A stretch of 26,041 nt of DNA from a virus, in the IMG/VR virus record IMGVR_UViG_3300025132_000251, positions 1 to 26,041 of that record; one strand, 5' to 3'. Positions 6,029-12,970 of the stretch are shown in pieces (position 1 is the stretch's first letter; each line of letters opens with the position of its first letter). The translations under genes and the position numbers were made by a program. The notes below the pieces were generated by a model. The model made no database searches. It had not been told where the DNA came from and saw only the letters and a list, made by a program, of their open reading frames with translations.

Positions 6029-6421
6029 ATGCAAAGCATGAATGTAAACGAACTTGATCAGTTGTTGTGTGATTCAGCTAGACAACTGATGTATATCAAG
6101 GCGATCACTCCGATCACTTTGATCGAGTGTCAGGAGGTTGTGCAAGATGAGGTCAACTCATCAATCAGCCGAAAGATTCCAACAATAGAAGTAGAAGCGC
6201 TTGCAAAGCTTTTATTTATTATTTTTGAGGCTCTGTCTAAGGGCATGACAATGGAACAGATTGCAAAAAGTTTTTGCATTCTAAAAAAGGAATTGAAAAG
6301 AAAGGACGCTATCAAGCGCACTTTTGAAAGTGCTGCGGAGGAGCTAGACATGCCTGAGATGTTGGATTGGATGCCAGCATCACTGGTTTGTTTAGAGGGA
6401 GGGAAGTCAAATGAAATCTGA
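6029..6421 (+). CDS. Hypothetical helical protein, 130 aa
   Basis: Not recognised. Start at 6029 with AAGGGAGAGAG just upstream; an ATG three codons later is the alternative. The product is almost entirely alpha-helical, with a hydrophobic patch EALAKLLFIIFEALSKGM (residues about 55-72) that is too interrupted and charged to be a clear membrane span. A cysteine lies near each end. It overlaps the next gene by 11 nt. Nothing shows its role beyond membership of the early block next to ArdC. Confidence 0.75.
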   Translation: MQSMNVNELDQLLCDSARQLMYIKAITPITLIECQEVVQDEVNSSISRKIPTIEVEALAKLLFIIFEALSKGMTMEQIAKSFCILKKELKRKDAIKRTFESAAEELDMPEMLDWMPASLVCLEGGKSNEI

Positions 6422-6695
6422 TTTAGCAATTGCAGTGGGCGAGAGAACTGGAATGTTTCTCGAAGAAAAGAATGTTAAGGAACTTGGAAACTGGGTGTTT
6501 GTAAAAGATCCAGAATATCCTGGGGAGATCGAGTGCTATGCAAATGAGAACTCGATCATTTGGGAGTGCTGGACTGCCATCGATGAGTCCGTCAGTCCAT
6601 TTGGTACTCGAAACAAATCCGTCCTGAAGAAAACTCTGGAGACATTGGATCGGGATTATGCAAATTATTTAAGGGAGATTGGTTGCGATGAATAA
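6411..6695 (+). CDS. Hypothetical acidic protein, 94 aa
   Basis: Not recognised. Start ATG at 6411 overlaps the end of the previous gene, with GGAGGGAAG just upstream. The protein is acidic (many E/D) with tryptophans in VKELGNWVFVKDPEYP and NSIIWECWTAIDE, suggesting a compact alpha/beta fold. The centre (FGTRNKSVLKKTLETLDRDYANYL) is a charged helix. The 3' end overlaps the next gene by 8 nt. It could be one of several acidic host-interaction proteins, but no motif supports a specific target. Confidence 0.7.
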   Translation: MKSDLAIAVGERTGMFLEEKNVKELGNWVFVKDPEYPGEIECYANENSIIWECWTAIDESVSPFGTRNKSVLKKTLETLDRDYANYLREIGCDE

Positions 6696-6867
6696 CCGAT
6701 TGGTGATCGACTTTGCTAAATTCTGTCGAGACAATCCTGAGAGATCCTTAGTGGATCTAAAGCAAATGTTTATCTGGAGAGCAATGGCACAGAAGATAAG
6801 ACCATTGGACTCTGAGTTTCAGATGGCTATCAAGCTTGCTAGGCAAGCTCTCAGGGCAAACAAATGA
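6688..6867 (+). CDS. Hypothetical small basic protein, 59 aa
   Basis: Not recognised. The ATG at 6688 is preferred over an upstream TTG (6679) because AAGGGAG at 6671-6677 is 10 nt away, a normal spacing. The protein (MNNRLVIDFAKFCRDNPERS...) is helical and arginine/lysine-rich at its C-terminus. It starts within the stop region of the preceding gene and ends in an ATGA overlap with the next, so it is translationally coupled on both sides. Confidence 0.65.
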   Translation: MNNRLVIDFAKFCRDNPERSLVDLKQMFIWRAMAQKIRPLDSEFQMAIKLARQALRANK

Positions 6868-7112
6868 GTATGGCAGCAATTGAGTTTTGTGCTGAACGTC
6901 AATGCAGGTGGGAAGTGATATCTGTTCTGAAGTCGAAGGACAATCTCATCTACGTTGCTTGTCGAAGGAAGTACTTTCCGTATGAAGGCAGAGACTGCCT
7001 GACCGCCTTTTTCAAGGACGGTTTATTTTCCAATACCCATTATGATATGACTGAAGAAAAGGCGCTTGAAGACTTGGTGAGGCGCTCTCAGGATGCGTTG
7101 ACGTATGGATGA
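6864..7112 (+). CDS. Hypothetical small protein, 82 aa
   Basis: Not recognised. ATGA overlap with the preceding gene; no independent strong ribosome-binding site is evident. Four cysteines (CAERQC near residue 9, one near residue 33 and one near 45) are not arranged as a clear zinc finger. A beta-rich centre is followed by a C-terminal helix EEKALEDLVRRSQDAL. Overlaps the next start by 8 nt. Reported because frame, coupling and spacing agree with its neighbours. Confidence 0.65.
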   Translation: MSMAAIEFCAERQCRWEVISVLKSKDNLIYVACRRKYFPYEGRDCLTAFFKDGLFSNTHYDMTEEKALEDLVRRSQDALTYG

Positions 7113-7419
7113 TGAACACAATAATTGGATGCGGATTAATCACTCAATGCGACTTGGACTTGGGTCACTTCTGTTCACCAGGACAGCGCCAGAAGCAATG
7201 GGAGCGAGTGAATTGTCACTACTTTCATCAGGAATTCAAGAACATAGTTTGAATCTTGAGCTAACTGAAAATTGTGACGGATCAATTACTCTTGAGCATG
7301 AAGATTCACAAACTTTCTTAGCTGAAAGACCGTTTCACCCAGTTGACGATTTCAGATTTTCTGAGAATTGGTGGGATTCTGTAAGGTGGGATGAAATCCC
7401 AAAAAAACGATATAGATAA
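7105..7419 (+). CDS. Hypothetical acidic protein, 104 aa
   Basis: Not recognised. Its ATG overlaps the 3' end of the previous gene. The product is acidic with a C-terminal tryptophan/arginine-rich tail (ENWWDSVRWDEIPKKRYR). No signal peptide, membrane span or catalytic motif. A longer frame of the next gene overlaps its end, but that gene's real start is at 7436, so the two are separate with a 16-bp gap holding a ribosome-binding site. Confidence 0.65.
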   Translation: MDDEHNNWMRINHSMRLGLGSLLFTRTAPEAMGASELSLLSSGIQEHSLNLELTENCDGSITLEHEDSQTFLAERPFHPVDDFRFSENWWDSVRWDEIPKKRYR

Positions 7420-7435
7420 TTTAGAGGAGAGAGAG

Positions 7436-7693
7436 ATGAAACCAACGAAAATTTTCATTGGCATTGATGTGCCTGAGACTATGTTGGATTGGAGCAAGAC
7501 AAGAATCGAATACGAGGACGGCAAGGCTATTGACTATGACTTTGACGTTAGCTTTGTTTGTGGCAATGACGTTTTCAAATTGGATATAGATTTTTTGTCG
7601 GACGAAGCAATTGATTACATTGTTCAAAAACGAATTGAAGAGGATGATGATCGATCAGATGAGTGCTGGGAGGGAGGTGTGTGTTATGACTAA
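7436..7693 (+). CDS. Hypothetical very acidic protein, 85 aa
   Basis: Not recognised. Start at 7436 is chosen over the open upstream frame because GAGGAGAGAGAG lies directly before it. The protein is strikingly acidic: YEDGKAIDYDFDVSF in the middle and RIEEDDDRSDECWEGG near the end. Such dense acid surfaces occur in DNA-mimic and anti-defence proteins, but also in ordinary small phage proteins, so this is only suggestive. Its stop lies inside the start of the next gene (8-nt overlap). Confidence 0.65.
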   Translation: MKPTKIFIGIDVPETMLDWSKTRIEYEDGKAIDYDFDVSFVCGNDVFKLDIDFLSDEAIDYIVQKRIEEDDDRSDECWEGGVCYD

Positions 7694-7928
7694 TGAAGAG
7701 GCAGACATCATGCGCTCAGACTTCGCTGAATTTATTAAGATCAGTGGAGCGGAGCATTGGAAGGAAGAGCTTGCAGCAGTGATCCATATCGATGACTTGA
7801 ATCGATTTTCGAGGGCAGTCTCATTTGTTACTGGGAGCATGTTGGAGGAAGGGGATTGGCATGACTCCGATAAAAAACTTGTAGAGGTTTATGCCTCTGG
7901 GTACTGGAATTCTGGAATGGAAGGTTAA
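7686..7928 (+). CDS. Hypothetical acidic helical protein, 80 aa
   Basis: Not recognised. ATG at 7686 with GGGAGGGAGG about 10 nt upstream; the frame is open earlier but without a site. The protein (MTNEEADIMRSDFAEFIKIS...) is helical and acidic with two tryptophans toward its C-terminus. No cysteine and no membrane span. The next gene follows after 11 bp carrying TAAGGGAGAG. Confidence 0.65.
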   Translation: MTNEEADIMRSDFAEFIKISGAEHWKEELAAVIHIDDLNRFSRAVSFVTGSMLEEGDWHDSDKKLVEVYASGYWNSGMEG

Positions 7929-7939
7929 GGGAGAGCAAT

Positions 7940-8176
7940 ATGACTAAGCAGGAAAAGGTTGAGATTTTTGGTAGGTTGCATGGGCTGATTGATTCTTATC
8001 AGGAGGTTGGTGTAGGTGAGATGATTAATCAGATAAAGGGATGGGCTGAAGAGATCGAGGTCGAGATCCGCAGGGAAGATAACACAACCGTGGGTGAAAA
8101 CCTGGTTCGTAACTCTTATGCTCACGCAGGACTTATTTTCAATGATGATGTTTTAAAAACTTTGGGAGAGAGATAA
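7940..8176 (+). CDS. Hypothetical helical protein, 78 aa
   Basis: Not recognised. Good start: AAGGGAGAG seven nt before the ATG. The first 55 residues are amphipathic helices with heptad-like spacing (EKVEIFGRLHGLIDSYQEV, MINQIKGWAEEIEVEI), compatible with a short coiled coil. Ends in a TAATG overlap with the next gene. Confidence 0.65.
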   Translation: MTKQEKVEIFGRLHGLIDSYQEVGVGEMINQIKGWAEEIEVEIRREDNTTVGENLVRNSYAHAGLIFNDDVLKTLGER

Positions 8177-8382
8177 TGAAAATTCAAAACATTAACAACA
8201 GTGGTTGGTCAGTCATTTTGACTGTTGATGACGATGGGCACATGACCTTTTTCGCTAGACATGAAGATGGAAGTCAGCCAATAGAGTGCGACTACGAATG
8301 CGACTTCGATGATGAATTTGGGGTGCGCCTTTCGACTGAAAAAATCGAAGCTGATTATCGGTCTTCTTTGGAGGTGAAGTAA
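8176..8382 (+). CDS. Hypothetical acidic protein, 68 aa
   Basis: Not recognised. Overlaps both neighbours by TAATG junctions; GGGAGAGAG precedes its start inside the upstream gene. A beta-rich N-terminus (GWSVILTVDDDGHMTFFAR) leads into a dense acid patch ECDYECDFDDEFG. The acid patch resembles that of the 85-aa protein at 7436, though the sequences are not otherwise alike by eye. Confidence 0.65.
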   Translation: MKIQNINNSGWSVILTVDDDGHMTFFARHEDGSQPIECDYECDFDDEFGVRLSTEKIEADYRSSLEVK

Positions 8383-8888
8383 TGAAAATTGAAATCAAGA
8401 ACGTGAAGTATCTTAATGAGCTTTCGCATGAAACATTGTGTTTTTTTGCAACGCTACATATCGATGGTAAGAAGGTCGGGACTGTTATCAACCGTGGTTG
8501 CGGTGGATGTCACGAATATGATGTGTCCCATGTGTTACACGAAGAAGCTAATGAGTGGTGTAAACAGAATCTGCCCAAGTGGAGTTTTGGGGATGGTGAA
8601 CACGATACGGATTTGGAGATGCATATCTCTTGTCTGGTTCAGAGATTTCTTCAGCGAAAAGAATTACAAGTACTTTTCAGAAACCACGTTATTTTCAAAG
8701 ACGATGGGTGTAGTGATAACGAATACTATAAATTCCGTTTTGACAGAAAACTAAAACTTACTGTTGGAAATATGGAAACAGTTTATAAGATGTATAAAGA
8801 TCGTATGGACGCATCCAAAAATCCAGTTTGTTTGAATTCACTACCAATTGAAAAAGCGACTGATGTATTTATGGGAGAGACAGCATGA
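8382..8888 (+). CDS. Conserved-type hypothetical phage protein, 168 aa
   Basis: Function not known. The N-terminal half has a beta strand pattern followed by VINRGCGGCHEYDVS (residues 36-50). Its NxGxGG-type loop recalls small uncharacterised phage proteins that share an 'NDGxGG' turn. Seven cysteines are scattered, with two in GCGGC, and a metal site is possible but not shown. The C-terminal part is helical and basic. TAATG overlap with the previous gene and ATGA overlap with the next. It is the largest of the unassigned proteins in this block. Confidence 0.7.
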   Translation: MKIEIKNVKYLNELSHETLCFFATLHIDGKKVGTVINRGCGGCHEYDVSHVLHEEANEWCKQNLPKWSFGDGEHDTDLEMHISCLVQRFLQRKELQVLFRNHVIFKDDGCSDNEYYKFRFDRKLKLTVGNMETVYKMYKDRMDASKNPVCLNSLPIEKATDVFMGETA

Positions 8889-9115
8889 CTTATATACTAT
8901 GTAGTTTTGGAGAAGGATATCCTGAGAGCGATCCTCAAGTTCACAAGCTTGAGGATTTAATTGTTTCTGAGGACTACAATTTAGATCCACATCAGGTTGT
9001 CGAGCTTTGTAGGCTAGAGGTGGGAGAGACATACACTGTGCATGAAATAACCTACATCAATTACTTCAAGCGGATAGAGGATGGTGAAGCGAATGAACGT
9101 GTTGTCTCTGTTTGA
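8885..9115 (+). CDS. Hypothetical acidic protein, 76 aa
   Basis: Not recognised. ATGA start after GGGAGAGACAGC in the preceding gene. An acidic alpha/beta protein (MTYILCSFGEGYPESDP...) with no motif. Its 3' end overlaps the methyltransferase start by 23 nt in another frame, so expression of the two is probably coupled; it could be a small partner of the methyltransferase, but only position suggests that. Confidence 0.65.
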   Translation: MTYILCSFGEGYPESDPQVHKLEDLIVSEDYNLDPHQVVELCRLEVGETYTVHEITYINYFKRIEDGEANERVVSV

Positions 9116-10178
9116 CGGAATGTCTTGCACACAGTTAGCACTAAAAAAAGCAGACATACCAGTCACCAGGTACTTTGCAAGCGAAGTAGACAAATATGCA
9201 ATCAAGGTAACTCAAGCTAATTTTCCTGAGACAATTCAATTAGGTGATGTACGGCAAGTTACTGCGGATCAAGTCGGTGACATTGATTTGTTGGTGGGTG
9301 GTTCACCATGCCAAGGTTTTAGTTTTGCCGGAAAACGACTTGCTTTTGATGATCCCAGAAGTGCGTTGTTTTTTGAATTTGTCAGATGTCTTAAAGAAAT
9401 AAACCCCAGATATTTTTTGTTAGAGAATGTAAGGATGAAACAAGAACATTTAAATGTAATATCTGATTGCTTGGAGGTAGAGCCTATCTGCATAAACTCA
9501 GCATTAGTCAGCGCCCAGAATAGGGTCAGGTATTATTGGACTAACATCTCTGGAATAGAGAAGCTTGAAGATAAAGGTATTGTTTTGAGAGACATATTAG
9601 AAACGCATCCAGATAATTATACTTTGATGTCTGATAAATTTACCAAAAGGCAAGAGGGTAGAAAATGTCTTGTTGATATGAATAAACAAAAATCCGCAAG
9701 TTTGTCTGCTATGGAATATGTAAAAAATGGAAGACAGGGCGATTATCTTGCTTGCGAATCTACAGGCATACCAAAAGATTTATCAGACTCAATGGGTGGT
9801 GGACACCAAGAGCCTAAAGTTCTAGCAGGAGCATTTAGAGGAAGGTATGAAGATGATGGAACTGTCAAACAACATTTAGAACTTAGACAAGGTGGCAAGA
9901 CGAATTCCTTAACTACAGTGCAAAAAGACAATGTTGTTACCAGAGACGAAGTTTACTGGAGAAAACTAACACCAGTTGAATGTGAGAGATTACAAACAGT
10001 TCCAGACAACTACACGAATCATGTAAGCAATAGTCAGCGTTATCGAATGTTGGGCAATGGGATGACGGTAGATGTTATTGCATCAATTTTAGAAAAAATA
10101 AAAACGAATAATTTATCGCAGGACGTTATGCCATCTCATTTTCGAGAAGAACAATTGGTTTTGCCTATTGTCGATTAG
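9093..10178 (+). CDS. DNA (cytosine-5) methyltransferase
   Basis: Transfers a methyl group from S-adenosylmethionine to C5 of cytosine. Residues count from the ATG at 9093. Motif I LSLFDGMSCTQLAL is at 4-17, and motif IV GGSPCQGFSFAG (69-80) carries the catalytic C73. Motif VI LLENVRM is at 109-115, motif VIII QNRVRYYW at 142-149, a target-recognition region lies at about 180-285, and motifs IX/X follow: RLQTVPDNYT (299-308) and RYRMLGNGM (316-324). All key residues are intact in a 361-residue single-domain enzyme. An in-frame ATG at 9081 is possible, but its GAGG abuts the codon, whereas 9093 has better spacing. No restriction enzyme gene is adjacent, so it looks like a solitary phage methyltransferase that could mask restriction sites. 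Target sequence unknown. Confidence 0.95.
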   Translation: MNVLSLFDGMSCTQLALKKADIPVTRYFASEVDKYAIKVTQANFPETIQLGDVRQVTADQVGDIDLLVGGSPCQGFSFAGKRLAFDDPRSALFFEFVRCLKEINPRYFLLENVRMKQEHLNVISDCLEVEPICINSALVSAQNRVRYYWTNISGIEKLEDKGIVLRDILETHPDNYTLMSDKFTKRQEGRKCLVDMNKQKSASLSAMEYVKNGRQGDYLACESTGIPKDLSDSMGGGHQEPKVLAGAFRGRYEDDGTVKQHLELRQGGKTNSLTTVQKDNVVTRDEVYWRKLTPVECERLQTVPDNYTNHVSNSQRYRMLGNGMTVDVIASILEKIKTNNLSQDVMPSHFREEQLVLPIVD

Positions 10179-10224
10179 CGAGCAAAATGTCATCAAAATT
10201 TACTATCATCAAAAGGAGAATGTA

Positions 10225-10512
10225 ATGCAGAGAATTGATAAACCTTTTCGTATAAACCTTCATGTTGTCCCTTCGACCTCTTTTCTTGAGGTTCCATTAG
10301 AGCTCTTCCCGGTCTTGGGTCTTGACGCAAAAGACTTCTCCACAATCCCATTGTGGGAGTCCATAAAGAATAATGATGCATGTTTTCTGGAAGAAACCGT
10401 TGAGATGCCTAAATTTTTAAATCGGTATCGTGAATATATGGAAGAGTCTCCCACAATTCATAAGACAATCCAGTACTTCAAGCTAGACAATACTTATTAT
10501 CCTCTTACTTAA
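10225..10512 (+). CDS. Hypothetical protein, 95 aa
   Basis: Not recognised. Start at 10225 with AAAGGAGAA six nt upstream; the frame is open back to 10168 but without a site. The protein (MQRIDKPFRINLHVVPSTSF...) has alternating strands and helices and no motif. It is the last gene of the plus-strand block and overlaps the convergent minus-strand gene tail-to-tail by 8 bp. No clear intrinsic terminator is visible between the two blocks. Confidence 0.7.
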   Translation: MQRIDKPFRINLHVVPSTSFLEVPLELFPVLGLDAKDFSTIPLWESIKNNDACFLEETVEMPKFLNRYREYMEESPTIHKTIQYFKLDNTYYPLT

Positions 10513-10972
10513 ATCGCTTCATCGGGTTTTTTCTGGGGGCATAAATATGCTGGGTGATGGCATCTAGTCCTTCACCTAGCAGTTTCATTTTACCCTCACT
10601 TTCTGATACATCTGTATTTTTGCAAACCACTTCCTCTACAAGTGAAGAATGTAATGCGGAGGTATTTTTTTCTATTACTTTCAAAAGATTTCCAAGTGCA
10701 AATATGCCCGTGGGAATTCTCTCTGGTATGCCACCGAATGTCTGATTATCCCAGTTCTGGGTCTTGGCATATATGCCTGATCCACTAGCATTCGCCATGA
10801 TAACCTCTGCGCTCTGGTGTTGGGATAGCGTTATCACTCCTTGGATAAGGTAGCGATCAATAATGGCTTGATCCATTACCTTGCTGCGAGAAACCTTGTT
10901 GTCTATCGTTTCAACAAGAATGGAATGCCGTTTATGGATCTCGTCAGTGCCTAAATCCGAATACTTTTCCAT
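10505..10972 (-). CDS. Unknown protein coupled to primase-helicase, 155 aa
   Basis: No family assigned. Its ATG directly follows the TAG of the primase-helicase, so both are in one transcript and probably co-translated. The helical segment DQAIIDRYLIQGVITLSQHQSAEVIM (residues 34-59) has the 'RY..G.IT..Q..A' pattern seen in some uncharacterised phage and alphaproteobacterial helical proteins. The C-terminal third (LLKVIEKNTSALHSSLVEEV and LLGEGLDAITQHIY) is helical and the very end is basic (PRKNPMKRFK). Possibilities are a transcription regulator or a replication accessory factor; both are inference from position. Confidence 0.75.
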   Translation of the reverse strand: MEKYSDLGTDEIHKRHSILVETIDNKVSRSKVMDQAIIDRYLIQGVITLSQHQSAEVIMANASGSGIYAKTQNWDNQTFGGIPERIPTGIFALGNLLKVIEKNTSALHSSLVEEVVCKNTDVSESEGKMKLLGEGLDAITQHIYAPRKNPMKRFK

Positions 10973-12727
10973 CTAGAAATCCTCATCAAAGTCATCGAGA
11001 TAATGCTTTCTTCCCTTATATCTGGAGCTAAATGATTCACCAGACTTCTCAAAATAACAACCTGTTCTCAGGTCGTACTCTAATTCAACCGTACCTTGCT
11101 GCCCTATGTGTTTGAATCTGCTTTTCCAGCAATGAATCTCCACAATATCATCATGCTTTCTATGCACAGTTAATCCTATTGCAGGCTTACTAAACCAGGA
11201 CATAGATCCACTGATCGAGGTTCCTTTGGGGACAGGATATGTGCCATCTTCTTTTAATGGCATCTTCGATGGGTGCGCTACAAACCAGACATGGATGTCA
11301 TTTGCAGAAGCAAAAGCCGTGATCTGGGTTAGCATCTTGGAGATGCTTTGATGCTCATTAGTTAGGTCATGGTCGATAAAATTGTAGGGGTCTATGATAA
11401 GACCTCTTATACCCATCCTGAGTATGGCATCTCTGGTTCTGGATAGAATAGATTCCATTGTGCTAAGTTCTCCAGACTTATTCTCTAGGAAAACAAAATG
11501 AGAATTTATAAAGGTCATTGCCTCATGTAATTCTTCTCTGTTCATCCTTGAATCAGGAGTGCCAAAAAAAGATTTTCCAATTATCTTCTCTGCGATTTTA
11601 CTGATATGCATGTGTGGTGGGTTTTCAAACGAGCAGATAGCAAACTTCATCGCATGTAACTGGGCAAGCCTGAGACAATAGAAGTCTAGCCATTCACTCT
11701 TTCCGCTATTCGGCATACCCGTGACAACAGTTAATTGTCCTGGTGCTGTAGTAAACAGGTTATCAACACACTCTATATCTATACCGAAACCTCTACCAGT
11801 GCCATGAACATAGATGTTTTCAACGTCATCCATGTATTCCATCGCACTATAGACCCCGGACAGGGGCATCGGAGATGCATTATCGATGATTTCTTTAAGA
11901 GTATCCGAACCATGCTCTGCAATAACGTCAGTTATGTCTTTTGTACCCTCTGGGAAGGCGATTTTCCAACACTTAGCCCTCCCAATTCGTCTTGCAAGCT
12001 CTTCCTGTAGGGCAACCCCTGCCTCATCGTTATCTGTCGCTAAGATGATTTTCTCTGCACTTTCTAACAAGTTCTTAGCCTCAAACACGTAAGAGAACTT
12101 AACATCCTCCTCTGGACTCATTTTCCTGTTAGATATCTTTGCTGGAGCGCCATTAGGGACACTTAATGCCTGTATTCCTACTGAAGCCAGTGCTACACAG
12201 TCTGCTTCACCCTCTACTATGTAAATAGTTTCTGGGGCTTCTGAGAGCTTCTCAAGCCCATAAAAGGTTCTGGCTGACCCATCCTGTGTAAAGTTCTTTG
12301 TATCCACTGCCCTCCACTTGATAGCCTCATCCTGGTAAACAAAACCAACAGCATCAACATTGCCCACACCATGAAAATACTTCTGACCTGTAACCATCGA
12401 TGGAAGATTGCCAATAGAATCAATCTTTATGCCACGATTAGAAAAGAATCTCTGAATTAATTCAGTATCCATGTTTAGTTTGGTGGGGATCTGTACAACC
12501 GGGGTTTGTTCAACAGGAGGAAAATCTTCAATATAATCCTCATAAAAAGGTTTTGATTCTATTGCTCCTTGAATCTCACAATGATGGCAGTAATAAAGTT
12601 TTACATCAGACTCTACGGTTATTGATAAGGTTTTTTGTCCCTTCTTCTTTCTGGTTTTGCCGCAATTAGGACACTCAACACGGCACGACTGGTTCTTTCT
12701 CGACACAAGTTCTTGTGCTTCATCCAT
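10973..12727 (-). CDS. Primase-helicase (T7 gp4/Twinkle-like)
   Basis: A bifunctional replication enzyme: RNA primer synthesis plus DnaB-type helicase. The zinc ribbon is C19/C22 (CPNC) with C47/C50 (CHHC). The TOPRIM domain has IYIVEGEADCVAL (E172, E174) and ILATDNDEAG (D232, D234). The RecA-like helicase shows Walker A GMPNSGKS at 337-344, the FAICSFENP strand at 362-370, Walker B LIIDPYNFID at 443-452, and a sensor strand HVWFVAHPSKM at 479-489. At 584 residues it is close to the T7 gp4 length. The start has AAAGGAGAGGGAG upstream. The intergenic region ahead of it carries the same AT palindromes found ahead of TerL. No phage DNA polymerase is seen nearby, which is unusual for a gp4-type enzyme unless the polymerase lies outside the window. 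Confidence 0.92.
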   Translation of the reverse strand: MDEAQELVSRKNQSCRVECPNCGKTRKKKGQKTLSITVESDVKLYYCHHCEIQGAIESKPFYEDYIEDFPPVEQTPVVQIPTKLNMDTELIQRFFSNRGIKIDSIGNLPSMVTGQKYFHGVGNVDAVGFVYQDEAIKWRAVDTKNFTQDGSARTFYGLEKLSEAPETIYIVEGEADCVALASVGIQALSVPNGAPAKISNRKMSPEEDVKFSYVFEAKNLLESAEKIILATDNDEAGVALQEELARRIGRAKCWKIAFPEGTKDITDVIAEHGSDTLKEIIDNASPMPLSGVYSAMEYMDDVENIYVHGTGRGFGIDIECVDNLFTTAPGQLTVVTGMPNSGKSEWLDFYCLRLAQLHAMKFAICSFENPPHMHISKIAEKIIGKSFFGTPDSRMNREELHEAMTFINSHFVFLENKSGELSTMESILSRTRDAILRMGIRGLIIDPYNFIDHDLTNEHQSISKMLTQITAFASANDIHVWFVAHPSKMPLKEDGTYPVPKGTSISGSMSWFSKPAIGLTVHRKHDDIVEIHCWKSRFKHIGQQGTVELEYDLRTGCYFEKSGESFSSRYKGRKHYLDDFDEDF

Positions 12728-12781
12728 CTCCCTCTCCTTTACTTAGCGCAATTTATATGTTATTTATTTAGGTTTTTACCC

Positions 12782-12868
12782 TTAAATAAGTATTTAAATT
12801 GTTAAATTATTTATATTAATTACCTCTTTTTATTCATCTAAATACTATTTAGTTTAATAAGTATTTAA
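12782..12868. repeat. Second locus of AT palindromes
   Basis: TTAAATAAGTATTTAA (12782-12797, 7-bp arms with a two-base centre), CTAAATACTATTTAG (12838-12852, perfect arms), and TTTAATAAGTATTTAA (12853-12868, 15 of 16 identical to the first). The last two are centred about 16 bp apart, the same phase as at 1501-1563. A weaker match lies at about 12802-12814. On the minus strand both loci end in TATTTAAGGG on the side facing the gene they precede. Confidence 0.75.
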
Positions 12869-12910
12869 AAAACAAATACTTATATGCGTCTAGAGAAGTC
12901 TTGTGGAGTC

Positions 12911-12958
12911 TATTACAATCTGTAATAATCCGTCTTGATGGGTACATGACTCATCAAG
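12911..12958. repeat. Two perfect inverted repeats
   Basis: TATTACA-ATC-TGTAATA (12911-12927) has 7-bp arms with a three-base centre, a typical operator layout. CTTGATG (12934-12940) and CATCAAG (12952-12958) are 7-bp arms around an 11-base loop. They lie between the AT palindromes and the end of the 96-aa gene. Confidence 0.6.
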
Positions 12959-12970
12959 GATGTACTCCCT

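Larger units (their letters stand above)
12728..12970. other. 243-bp non-coding region upstream of the primase-helicase
   Basis: No gene seen. From left to right: an AT-rich leader of the helicase gene, palindromes of the same family as at 1501-1563, and then two perfect inverted repeats (12911-12927 and 12934-12958). A stem followed by a U-run on the plus strand begins inside the neighbouring gene. The combination of dyads and AT-rich DNA suits a promoter/operator or a replication origin. Confidence 0.7.

Noticed and set aside
10341-10365. Hairpin CTCCACAAT / ATTGTGGGAG
   Set aside because: It lies inside a coding sequence, has a bulge and no U-tract; no regulatory reading is supported.
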